DNA of 64,000 nt from Pseudomonadota bacterium (GTDB lineage: Bacteria; Myxococcota; Myxococcia; Myxococcales; Myxococcaceae). Location of the stretch: assembly GCA_023423535.1 (NCBI GenBank), contig JAFAFL010000045.1:1-64000 (forward strand), read 5' to 3'. The notes beneath the pieces are model-generated. The model was not told the DNA's origin and did not search any database. It saw only the letters and a program-made list of their open reading frames with translations. Numbering within the stretch: position 1 is the first letter of the stretch; each line of letters opens with the position of its first letter. The position numbers and the translations under genes were made by a program. Below, piece by piece: positions 9,651 to 17,920 of the stretch.

Positions 9651-9774
9651 GGCCTCTCCGTGGGTCGTCGAGTGCATGGGGTGGCACCGGCGCGACGCGC
9701 GGGCAACTGTCTCCGGGCCCGGTGTGGTGCAGCGTCCGGTGCTACAACTTCGCCCTCTCCGAAGGACGAGGCCC

Positions 9775-10662
9775 ATGCCCGAGTACCCGGACATCACCGT
9801 CTACATCGAGGCGCTCGAGCGCCACGTGAAGGGGACCGTGCTCGAGTCGGTGCGCGTCGCAAGCCCCTTCGTGGTGCGCACCTTCGATCCGCCGATCAAG
9901 GAGGCCGCGGGCAAGCGCGTCGTCGGCCTGCGGCGGATGGGCAAGCGGATCGTCTTCGAGCTCGAAGGTGAACTGTTCCTCGTGCTGCACCTGATGATCA
10001 GCGGCAGGCTGCAGTGGAAGGCGAAGGGCGCGAAGGTTCCCGGCCGCGTGGGCCTGTGCGCGTTCGACTTCGCGGACGGCACGCTCATCCTCACCGAGGC
10101 CTCGACGAAGAAGCGCGCCTCCCTTCACCTCGTGCGCGGCGAGGCGGCGCTCTCCCCGTTCGACAAGGGCGGCCTCGAGCCGCTGGAGGCCGACACCGCG
10201 CAGTTCGCCGAGGCGCTGCGGAAGGAGAACCACACGCTGAAGCGAACGCTCACCGATCCGCGGCTGCTGAGCGGTATAGGCAACGCGTACTCCGACGAGA
10301 TCCTCCACCGCGCGAAGCTGTCGCCGCTGAAGCTCTCGCAGAAGCTCACCGACGAGGAGATCGCGACCCTGCATGCCGCTACGCGCGAGGTCCTCACCGA
10401 GTGGACGCACCGCCTGCGCGCGGAGGTGGGGGAGGGCTTCCCGGAAAAGGTCACCGCCTTCCGTCCGGAGATGGCGGTGCACGGCAAGTTCAAGGAGCCC
10501 TGTCCGGTGTGCGGTGCGCCGGTGCAGCGGATCGTCCACGCGGAGAACGAGACGAACTACTGCGCCCGATGCCAGACCGGCGGCAGGCTTCTCGCGGACC
10601 GCGCGCTGTCGAAGCTCCTGCACGACGACTGGCCGAAGACGATCGACGACCTCGAACGATGA
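9775..10662 (+). CDS. Formamidopyrimidine-DNA glycosylase (Fpg/Nei) family protein
   Basis: 295 residues; bifunctional DNA glycosylase/AP lyase fold for oxidised bases. Pro2 (the catalytic nucleophile) and Glu3 are present. The rest of the start, MPEYPDITVY, departs from the MPELPEVE of classical Fpg. The H2TH region (SGIGNAYSDEILHRAKLSP) is complete. The C-terminal zinc finger has its four cysteines (CPVCGAPV and CARCQTGG). ATG 9775 is required because the N-terminal Pro is catalytic; an AAGGA sequence lies 9 bases upstream. The divergent N-terminus may mean a different lesion preference from MutM. Confidence 0.88.
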   Translation: MPEYPDITVYIEALERHVKGTVLESVRVASPFVVRTFDPPIKEAAGKRVVGLRRMGKRIVFELEGELFLVLHLMISGRLQWKAKGAKVPGRVGLCAFDFADGTLILTEASTKKRASLHLVRGEAALSPFDKGGLEPLEADTAQFAEALRKENHTLKRTLTDPRLLSGIGNAYSDEILHRAKLSPLKLSQKLTDEEIATLHAATREVLTEWTHRLRAEVGEGFPEKVTAFRPEMAVHGKFKEPCPVCGAPVQRIVHAENETNYCARCQTGGRLLADRALSKLLHDDWPKTIDDLER

Positions 10663-10673
10663 GCGGTGAGCGC

Positions 10674-10702
10674 TTGCGTCCCCAGAGGACCTCGGCTAAA
10701 CG
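10674..10702 (+). promoter_or_regulatory. Probable sigma-70-type promoter of tRNA-Arg
   Basis: A -35-like TTGCGT (10674-10679) and a -10-like TAAACG (10697-10702) are separated by 17 bases. Predicted transcription would start about 14 bases before the tRNA 5' end. The elements lie just after the fpg-like stop codon. Confidence 0.5.
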
Positions 10703-10722
10703 TGCGCCCGCTTCCGCCGTTT

Positions 10723-10796
<74 letters not shown>

Positions 10797-10798
10797 CT

Positions 10799-10847
10799 GA
10801 AGGGGCCGTGACCCTGGGAAACCCTCCCAAGGTCGCGGCCCCTTCTG
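10799..10847 (+). terminator. Strong hairpin after tRNA-Arg, probable terminator
   Basis: The arms AAGGGGCCGTGACC (10800-10813) and GGTCGCGGCCCCTT (10831-10844) can pair over 14 positions with one mismatch, around a 17-base loop. It begins three bases after the tRNA. The tract after it (CTGCTTTCG) is only weakly T-rich. Confidence 0.7.
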
Positions 10848-10955
10848 CTTTCGCGCTCTCCCACCCACGGTTCGGAAGAGCAGCCAGCCGAGCAGCCGCG
10901 CGGGCATTTTCCGCTCTTGGACCCGCTCAGTCGCCTGTGCTACGGAGGCGCACAT

Positions 10956-11450
10956 ATGAACTGGCTGAAGAGCACTGTCGGTTGTGGCCTGGCTGCTGGC
11001 CTCGCGCTGGCCGGCTTCTCCACTCCCGCGCGCGCCAGCGTCTTCGGCGGCTGGGTCGATCTCGCGACCACCACCACCACGGTGGGCGGTGCGGCGGCGG
11101 CGGTGTTCCTCCTCCTCGGCAAGGACGGGAAGGCGGAGAAGGCGGACCCGGAGGCCGAGACCACCAAGGCCACGCTCCTCTACCTCCGCGACAACCACCT
11201 GCAGCTCGTGCAGGACCTCGCCGCGGGTGACGGGCCGGTGCTGACGGAGCTGGCCTCGGCGGCGCGGATCAAGGGCGAGAACCGGGCGCGCTTCGGGCAG
11301 CAGATGCAGGCGCACGCGGCGGAGCTGATCGAGCTCTCCTCGCCGGAGCAGCTCGATGGCGAGCGGACGATCAAGTTCCTCGAGCGCTACCTCGAGATCG
11401 CCGGCGCGGACGGGCTGCTGGAGAACGATCACCTGGCGATGCCGGAGTAG
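10956..11450 (+). CDS. Exported DUF3015-like protein
   Basis: 164 residues with a cleavable signal peptide (WLKSTVGCGLAAGLALAGF, cleavage near ARA-S), then a Thr/Gly/Ala-rich hydrophobic segment (TTTTTVGGAAAAVFLLLG). The C-terminal half, with YLRDNHLQLVQDLAAGDG followed by charged helices, resembles DUF3015 proteins as I remember them, which tend to sit beside DUF4105 proteins as here. That family assignment is by eye. ATG 10956 has a good ACGGAGG upstream. It is followed directly by the DUF4105 gene in the same frame, so the two are likely co-transcribed. Confidence 0.75.
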   Translation: MNWLKSTVGCGLAAGLALAGFSTPARASVFGGWVDLATTTTTVGGAAAAVFLLLGKDGKAEKADPEAETTKATLLYLRDNHLQLVQDLAAGDGPVLTELASAARIKGENRARFGQQMQAHAAELIELSSPEQLDGERTIKFLERYLEIAGADGLLENDHLAMPE

Positions 11451-11459
11451 GAGTTCCCG

Positions 11460-14240
11460 CTGCGCGCCGCCCTTCTGTTCCTGGTCTGCGCGCTGCCGGT
11501 TCTTGCGGCGGAGCCCCCTGAGCTCGCCGCCGAAGTCGAATCCACCGGAGCATCCGAAGCATCCGAAGTGCCCGAGTCACCCGAGGCGGTGCTCGCGCGT
11601 CACGGCCTCACGCTCCATCCCACGGCGGACGCGTTCACCGCACTCGAGCGCCGGGCGCTGGCGGACGGTCTGCAGGCGCTGCCGGAAGCGCTGCGTGCCC
11701 CTCCCGGCGGCCCGCTGGTCATCGAGCGCGTGCGTGGCACCGGCCCGTTCGGCATGGGCGACGGCTCATCCGAGCGCCCCGAGTGGAAGGACGGCCGGTT
11801 TCTCCTCTACGACTTCACCGAACCCGAGAGCGAAGAGCGCGCGCGTTTCCGCACCGAGGCGCTGAGCCGGGACGAGCGCGAGACGCTCTGGCGCCGGCGC
11901 GCGGCGGTGCACGCGTTGATGAAGCGCTGGGACGACGCGGAGAAGTGGAGCCGGCGCGACGGCTGGCGGGTCATCTCCGGTTGGACGGACGGCCTTTTTG
12001 GTCGCGCCCGCGGGCCGCTGAATCTCTACACCTGGGCGTTCAGCCGAGAGCGCGGCCGTCAGAGCGCGCAGCTCGACCTGCTGACCTTCTCGGAGGAGCT
12101 CTTCGTCACCCCGGACTCGCTGCGCCCCGGCGCGGTGCCGGTGGACGACTCCTTGCGCTGCCAGGAGCTCACCCGCTCCCGCTTCGTGGACGAAACGCTG
12201 CAAGGGCTCGGCGCATCGCTGCCGCCGCGCGGCGAGTGCCCGCTCTTCGATGCGTGGAGCAGCCCGGACGATCTGGAGCGCTTCGACATCATGCTCGCCG
12301 AGCCCTCCGCCGTTCATCCGGAGAGCGTGTTCGGGCACATGCTGATGCAGCCCATCCGCAAGAAGGAGCGGCCGCCCTCCGCGCAGGACGTCTTCGAGAT
12401 CGCCGCAGTGGTGGACGGCAACGACGGGCTGCTGCAGTTCATCATCAAGGGGACGCTGGGCGGCTACCAGTCCACCTTCGGCCGCGCGACGATGGCGCAG
12501 CTGCGTCACCGCTACCTCGAGCTCGATCAGCGCACGCTCCGCCGGTTCCAGCTCCACCTCACCCACGAGGAACGCGTGCGGGTGATGGAGCGGATGTGGG
12601 AGCTCGAGCGGCGCGGCTACCTCCCGTACTACTTCGCCTCCGACAACTGCGCGTCGTTGCTGCTCTTCCTCCTCGCGCCGGCGCTGGGCACCGAGGCCAC
12701 CGCGTTCCGCTATCCGTGGGCGATGCCGACGGTGGTGCTCGACGAGCTCGCGCGCACGCGGCGCACGGTGGACGTGGGCGACGGCACGCAGGTGGAGGTC
12801 CCGCTGCTCACGCTCGCGCCGGAGCACGAGCCCGCGGACATCGAGCTCGCTTTCCGCGCGGACCGGCAGCGGCCGGCGACGCTGTGGAGGCTTCGCACGA
12901 AGCTCGACGCGCACTCGCGCCGGAAGCTCAACGCGTGGCTGAACGAGGCGCAGGACTCGGACCCGGAGACGCGGCGGCGCGCGTACGAGAGGGTGGGCGC
13001 GCTGATCCTCGAATCGCTGGAGCGCACGCCGCCGGAGCACCGCGACGTGCACCGCGTCCTCTGGGCGCGGCTGGTGGACGAACAGGTCGCCATCGAGCGC
13101 TACGCCGCGGATCGTGCTCGCCGCGCGGTGGCGGCGGTGGACGACGCGCGCATCATCCGGGAGAAGGTGAAGCCGCCCTCCGCCGCGGAACTCCTCAACT
13201 TCCGCCAGCGGCTCTTCCGCACCGAGGATCCCTCGCGCCCGCGGCAGGAGCTGCGGCAGGTGATCGAGATCGAGTGGCTCTGGTCCACCGCGCCCAGAAG
13301 GCCGCACACGCAGAAGGAGCTGGCCACCCTCGAGCGCTCGAAGGTCGTCCACGACGCGTTCCGGATCCTCGCCACCAACGGCGCCACGCTGCGCGCGGAT
13401 GGGACCCTGCCGCCGGTGCAGAAGAGCGAGCCGCCGGACAGGGGCGCGTGGCTGCGCGAACAGGCGAAGCCGGGACAGCGCGGCAGCGGACACGCGCGCT
13501 GGCACCTGCAGCCGCTGGTGCTCGGCTTCGGCGAGGGTGGGGGACCGCTCGAGCTGCAGCCCGGCCTCCGCCTGCGGGTGGCGTTCCTCATCGAGCACCT
13601 CGGCGATCAGCGCGACCGCGGCTTCGGCCCGAGGACCGAGGTGCGCGCGCTCGACTTCTCGGCGGTGCTCGGCTGGCGCGAGGGCGCGCCGACCGTGCCG
13701 TGGGCGGACGTCGTCCTCTTCCACTTCCGCAGCACGCACCGGCAGCCGGAGCAGATGCGCACCGGGCTCTTCACCACCACCGGTCGCGGCGCGGGGCTCG
13801 AGTACAGAAGGCGCGACGGCGCGCTCTGGCGCGACACCGTGGACCTCCATGGCGGGCTCTACCTGCCGCTCTTCGGGCTCGATGGCACCGACGGCCGGCT
13901 GTGGACGATCGGCGCCGGTGGCACGGGGCAGTTGCGCTTCGGACCCGGCTCGGAGCGCAGCGTGGGGCTCGGGCCGAGGCTGGAGTGGATGCACCGCTTC
14001 CCGCTCGCGACGCGCCGCAGCGGGTCGGCGTTGAGGCTGGAGGCGATTTACAGCCCGCTCTGGTCGCGCAGCCACCCGGTGGAGCACCAGGGAGTGGGGA
14101 ACCTCGCGCTGGAGGTGCCGGTCCGCCTGTTCACGCGGGACGTGCTGCTCGCGCCGACGGTGGGCGTGGAGGTCGACCAGCGGAGCGACGCGGGGAGGCG
14201 GTTGCGCGGCAACGCGGGACTGGTGATCGAGGCGCTGTAG
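11460..14240 (+). CDS. DUF4105 (Lnb N-terminal-like) exported protein with predicted beta-rich C-terminus
   Basis: About 926 residues if translation starts at CTG 11460. That start gives a textbook signal peptide (RAALLFLVCALPVLA, cleavage before AEPPE) and has AGGAG six bases upstream, overlapping the previous gene's stop. The only conventional in-frame start near the N-terminus, GTG 11568, would remove the signal. DUF4105 features are the FGHML motif near residue 290 and FASDNCASLLLFLL near residue 395, the region of the Cys in Lnb-type hydrolases. The C-terminal 250 residues are rich in alternating strands ending in a hydrophobic residue, consistent with an outer-membrane barrel. Its substrate is unknown. 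Confidence 0.85.
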   Translation: MRAALLFLVCALPVLAAEPPELAAEVESTGASEASEVPESPEAVLARHGLTLHPTADAFTALERRALADGLQALPEALRAPPGGPLVIERVRGTGPFGMGDGSSERPEWKDGRFLLYDFTEPESEERARFRTEALSRDERETLWRRRAAVHALMKRWDDAEKWSRRDGWRVISGWTDGLFGRARGPLNLYTWAFSRERGRQSAQLDLLTFSEELFVTPDSLRPGAVPVDDSLRCQELTRSRFVDETLQGLGASLPPRGECPLFDAWSSPDDLERFDIMLAEPSAVHPESVFGHMLMQPIRKKERPPSAQDVFEIAAVVDGNDGLLQFIIKGTLGGYQSTFGRATMAQLRHRYLELDQRTLRRFQLHLTHEERVRVMERMWELERRGYLPYYFASDNCASLLLFLLAPALGTEATAFRYPWAMPTVVLDELARTRRTVDVGDGTQVEVPLLTLAPEHEPADIELAFRADRQRPATLWRLRTKLDAHSRRKLNAWLNEAQDSDPETRRRAYERVGALILESLERTPPEHRDVHRVLWARLVDEQVAIERYAADRARRAVAAVDDARIIREKVKPPSAAELLNFRQRLFRTEDPSRPRQELRQVIEIEWLWSTAPRRPHTQKELATLERSKVVHDAFRILATNGATLRADGTLPPVQKSEPPDRGAWLREQAKPGQRGSGHARWHLQPLVLGFGEGGGPLELQPGLRLRVAFLIEHLGDQRDRGFGPRTEVRALDFSAVLGWREGAPTVPWADVVLFHFRSTHRQPEQMRTGLFTTTGRGAGLEYRRRDGALWRDTVDLHGGLYLPLFGLDGTDGRLWTIGAGGTGQLRFGPGSERSVGLGPRLEWMHRFPLATRRSGSALRLEAIYSPLWSRSHPVEHQGVGNLALEVPVRLFTRDVLLAPTVGVEVDQRSDAGRRLRGNAGLVIEAL

Positions 14241-14272
14241 CGCTGAAGCGCTGCAGGCGCTGGCGCGCGAAG

Positions 14273-14623
14273 TCACACGTGCAGCGAGTCGAGGATGAGC
14301 GACAAGGAGCCGTCCGCGCCGTCCTTCGGCAGGTAGTAGCAGTGCTCGGTGGAGAGGGTGTCGCCGACCTGCTTCGCGTCCGCCGACGTCAGCAGCACCA
14401 CGTGGGGCGCGGGGTTCGGGAGGTTCTGAAGCACCTCGCGGCCGCTGACCCCGGGCATGTTCAGGTCGAGGAGGATGACCGGAAAGTTCTCCCGCTCCAT
14501 CAGCGCCAGCGCGTGGGCGCCGTCCTCCGCCTCCACGCCCTCGTAGCCGAGCTCCTCCACGGAGAGGCGCAGCACCTCGCGCCAGTCCTTGTCGTCGTCC
14601 ACGATCAGGATTCGCTTCGCCAT
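14273..14623 (-). CDS. Stand-alone response regulator receiver
   Basis: A 116-residue single receiver domain. The acidic cluster is VDDD (residues 8-11), the phospho-acceptor is Asp53 in LLDLNMPG, the switch Thr/Ser is in LLTSAD, and the Lys is in LPKDG near residue 101. No output domain. It lies 96 bases downstream of the double histidine kinase on the same strand and is its likely phosphorylation partner. The start at 14623 places the first strand correctly; an upstream ATG at 14656 would add an uncharacteristic tail. A GGGGAG lies 11 bases before the chosen start. Confidence 0.85.
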   Translation of the reverse strand: MAKRILIVDDDKDWREVLRLSVEELGYEGVEAEDGAHALALMERENFPVILLDLNMPGVSGREVLQNLPNPAPHVVLLTSADAKQVGDTLSTEHCYYLPKDGADGSLSLILDSLHV

Positions 14624-14719
14624 CACGACCGGAACGCTCCCCATCGTTCGTTCCATCCGCCCGCGCGCGTGGAGCGACTGCTCACTTGCCCACCGGCCGC
14701 GCGCGGGGCGCGGACGCAG

Positions 14720-17700
14720 TCAGAGACGGGGCGCGGGCGGGCCGTCTGCCGGAAGGCGCACGGTGACCGTGGTGCCCTCGCCGAGGGTGCTCGAGAGGTC
14801 GATCTGCCCGCCGTGCTGCAGCACGATGCGGCGGCACAGCGGGAGCCCGAGCCCCGTGCCTTCACCGGCCACGCGGGTGCTGAAGAAGGGCTCGAAGGCG
14901 CGCTCCGCGGCCTCGGGCGGCATGCCGCAGCCGGTGTCGCTCACCTGGACGATGATCTCGTCGCCCACCGACCGGGCGGACAGCCGGACGCGCCCCTGCG
15001 ACCCGACCGCTCGCAACGCGTTGTCCACGAGGTTGATCCACACCTGCGTGAGCGAGCCCGCGTCGCCGACCAGCGGCACCTCCACCGCGTGCTCCTGCTC
15101 GAGGACGACGTCCGGCGGCACCTTCCACTGGAGCGAACGCACCGCCGCACCCAGGGTGGCGGTCACGTCGAGCGGCACGCGGTCCGGCGTGGTGCGCACC
15201 ATCGCCAACAGGCTCTCGGCGAGGTGCTTCACCCGCTGCACCGCTTCCTCCACCACGTCGAGCATCGCCGCCGCCAGCTCCGGATCCGGGCGCTCCGTCA
15301 CCGCCTCGCGCAGCGGCGCGAGCGAATTGATGAGCCCGTTCAGGGGGTTGCGGACCTCGTGCGCGAAGCCGGAGGTGAGAAGGCTCGTCGCCGCCAGCCG
15401 CTCGGTCTGCGCAATGCGCGCGGTGGCCTCCCGCAGGCGAAGCTGCGTCTCCACGCGCGCGAGCAGCTCCCGCGGCGAGAAGGGCTTGGAGATGTAGTCG
15501 CTGGCGCCGAACTCCAGACCGGTGACGCGCGACTCCAGCTCCTGCCGCGCGGTGAGGAGGATGACCGGCAGGTCCGCGGTGTCCGGCGCACCGCGCAGCT
15601 CGTGCAGCAGCGAGATGCCCGACATCACCGGCATCATCACGTCGCTCACCACCAGCGCGGGCCGCCGCGACCGGGCGAGCGCGAGTCCCTGCGCGCCGTC
15701 CTCCGCGGTCAGCACCGAGTACCGCGCGCCGATGAGGTCGGCGATGAAGGCGCGGATCTCCGGGTCGTCCTCCACCACGAGCACCGTCTGCGCGCCGGCG
15801 GTCTGCTCGAGCCTCACCGCACTGGCGGCGGGGTCGGTGTGCGAGGCGGCCAGTGCCGCGGCCGCGGTGGCCGGCGCCAGCCCGAGGCGACGCAGCGATA
15901 CCGGCGAGAAGGATGGCGGCTGCAGCGCGCGCACGGGCTCGGGGAGGGCCTCATGGTCCAGCGCTGCCTCCACCGCGGCGGCGTTGGCCGCGAACCGGAG
16001 CTCCTCCAGCGCGGGCTCCTTCGGACGCGGATCCCGCAACGACTCCTTCACGTGCGAGGTCCCCATCGGCAGCGAGACCGTGAAGGTCGCGCCCTCGCCG
16101 AGCCTGCTCTCCACGCGCACCGAGCCCTCGTGCAGCTCCACCATCTCCCGCACCACCGCGAGCCCGATGCCGGTGCCGCCGAAGCGCCGCACCCCGTCCG
16201 CGCCCGCCTGGGCGAAGCGCTGGAAGAGCAGCTTCTGGTCCTCCTCGCTGATCCCCGGCCCGGTGTCGCTGACCTCCACCTGCAGGGCGCCCGCCTCGTT
16301 GCGCACGCGCACCGCCACCTCGCCGCGGGTCGTGAACTTCAGCGCGTTGCCGATGAGGTTCTGGAACACCATGTCGAGGCGCTCCGGATCCGCCCACACC
16401 GGCTTCACGTCCGGCGCGCACTCCAGCGACAGCCGCAGCCCCTTCTGCTCCGCCTGCACGCGGAAGGGCACGAGCATCCCCTCCAGGAGCTCCGGCAGGT
16501 CGACCTCCGCGTAGCGAAGGCGCATCTTCCCGGCCTCGATCTTCGCGAGGTCGAGCAGGTCGTTGATCAGCCGCAAGAGCCGGCCCGCGCTCCGCTGTAC
16601 CCGCTCGAGGTGCGGCGCGGCGGACTCCGGCAGCGCGATCTGCGGCGAGCGCAGCGTCTCCAGCGAGAGGAGGATGAGGGTGAGCGGCGTGCGCAGCTCG
16701 TGGCTCACGTTGTCGAAGAACTCGGTCCGCAGACGCATCGCCTCACGCTCGCGGGAGACGCTCTGCTCGAGCTCCTGCAGCGTGCTGTTCAGCGCGGCGG
16801 TCCGCTCGTCCACCTTGAGGGAGAGCCGGTCGCGGTACTCGCTGAGCAGCCCGAAGGAGCGCGCGTTGCCCACCGCGATGCTCACCCAGGGCACCAGATC
16901 GTCGAGCAGCACCAGCGGCGCCTGTGCCTCCACGCCGCCGACCGCGGAGACAGCTTCCAGCCGGCCCACCTGCTCGGCGCCGGAGGTCAGCGTGTAGGTG
17001 CGGGTCTCGCCTCCTGTGGGACCGTCCGTCGCCGCGGCGGACGCAAGTCCCGACTCCGGCTCCGCCGCGCAGAGCAGGTGCTCCTCGCCGCCCTCGCCGG
17101 AGACGTACACGCGCACGGCGAGCGAGGGGAGGGACTCGGTGAAGGCGGCGGAGAGGGCGCGCGCGAGGCCCTCCAGCTGCGTCTGCCGCGCGAGCTCGTG
17201 GCCGAGGCGGTTCACCACCTCCAGGCGCGCGGTCTTCTCCGCCAGCGCGGCGCGTGTGTTCGACAGCTCGGCGTTGCGCGCCTCGAGGTCGGTGTTCGTC
17301 TCCTGCAGCGCGCGCGCGACCGCCACCGCGGAGATGGGCCGCGTCACCGACCGCCTCAGCCGCGGAAGGATCCCGGCGCCGGCGGGGACCTCCACCCGGT
17401 AGCGCGCGCCGTTCTCCAGCGGCGTCATCTCCACCTTCGCGCTGCTCAGCCCCAGCGCGCGCGGCATCCCGCGAAAGTTCCCCTCGCAGACGGTGAAGAA
17501 CTCCGGGCAGGTGGCGAAGCCCGGCTTGATCCGCAGCTCCAGCGAGAGGACGCGCTCACCGACCTGCTCCAGCGCGTAGTCCACGCAGGTGAAGCCGCGC
17601 CCGCCCGCGCCGTTCTGCTTGTCGAAGACCCAGCGGTAGAAGCCCGGGCCGTCGAAGAGGAAGCGCGAGAAGAGCGACATCGTCTTCAGCGCCGGTGAGG

Positions 17701-17920
17701 AGAAGAACGACTCGCCGATCGCGAGGAGCTGCTCGCGTGACCAGACGCGGCCCACGTTGGACATGAAGCCGCAGAAGGCGTCCCAGTCGATGCGGTTGTG
17801 CTTGTTCGTCAGGTGCGAGGCGGGAACGCCGACGCCCTGCACCAGAAGCTCGAGCGGCACGCGGTCTCGCCGCGCGCGCTGGAAGAACACGTCGAGGACC
17901 TGGCAGGAGACCTCATTCAT
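14720..17920 (-). CDS. Hybrid double histidine kinase with unrecognised N-terminal sensor domain
   Basis: 1066 residues, no transmembrane segment, so a cytoplasmic sensor. Order: residues 1-190, a domain I cannot name (IDWDAFCGFMSNVGR, PGFATCPEFFTVCEGNFRG), with a possible remote likeness to AraC-type ligand-binding domains; 200-235 coiled coil; about 235-355 GAF-like; 360-400 coiled coil; first HisKA with His407 in NVSHELRTPLT; first ATPase domain (NALKF, DTGPGIS, GGTGIGLAV); receiver 710-825 with Asp760 in SDVMMP; second HisKA with His854 in FAHEVRNPLNG; second ATPase domain (DNALRA, DTGCGM, GTGLGLPL). ATG 17920 overlaps the stop of the KAS III-like gene as ATGA. The context suggests it senses a product of the two upstream enzymes. 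Confidence 0.9.
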   Translation of the reverse strand: MNEVSCQVLDVFFQRARRDRVPLELLVQGVGVPASHLTNKHNRIDWDAFCGFMSNVGRVWSREQLLAIGESFFSSPALKTMSLFSRFLFDGPGFYRWVFDKQNGAGGRGFTCVDYALEQVGERVLSLELRIKPGFATCPEFFTVCEGNFRGMPRALGLSSAKVEMTPLENGARYRVEVPAGAGILPRLRRSVTRPISAVAVARALQETNTDLEARNAELSNTRAALAEKTARLEVVNRLGHELARQTQLEGLARALSAAFTESLPSLAVRVYVSGEGGEEHLLCAAEPESGLASAAATDGPTGGETRTYTLTSGAEQVGRLEAVSAVGGVEAQAPLVLLDDLVPWVSIAVGNARSFGLLSEYRDRLSLKVDERTAALNSTLQELEQSVSREREAMRLRTEFFDNVSHELRTPLTLILLSLETLRSPQIALPESAAPHLERVQRSAGRLLRLINDLLDLAKIEAGKMRLRYAEVDLPELLEGMLVPFRVQAEQKGLRLSLECAPDVKPVWADPERLDMVFQNLIGNALKFTTRGEVAVRVRNEAGALQVEVSDTGPGISEEDQKLLFQRFAQAGADGVRRFGGTGIGLAVVREMVELHEGSVRVESRLGEGATFTVSLPMGTSHVKESLRDPRPKEPALEELRFAANAAAVEAALDHEALPEPVRALQPPSFSPVSLRRLGLAPATAAAALAASHTDPAASAVRLEQTAGAQTVLVVEDDPEIRAFIADLIGARYSVLTAEDGAQGLALARSRRPALVVSDVMMPVMSGISLLHELRGAPDTADLPVILLTARQELESRVTGLEFGASDYISKPFSPRELLARVETQLRLREATARIAQTERLAATSLLTSGFAHEVRNPLNGLINSLAPLREAVTERPDPELAAAMLDVVEEAVQRVKHLAESLLAMVRTTPDRVPLDVTATLGAAVRSLQWKVPPDVVLEQEHAVEVPLVGDAGSLTQVWINLVDNALRAVGSQGRVRLSARSVGDEIIVQVSDTGCGMPPEAAERAFEPFFSTRVAGEGTGLGLPLCRRIVLQHGGQIDLSSTLGEGTTVTVRLPADGPPAPRL

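Noticed and set aside
14241..14272. GCGCTG repeats between the DUF4105 gene and the receiver gene as a terminator
   Set aside because: They are short direct repeats, partly inside the coding sequence, and form no stable long stem.
11766..14276. Long minus-strand open frame (836 codons) opposite the DUF4105 gene, and similar ones at 3030-5054, 33640-35634 and 41329-43068
   Set aside because: They are mirror frames of high-GC genes: composition is dominated by Arg, Ala, His and Pro, no family motif appears, and the opposite strand encodes recognised proteins over the whole length.
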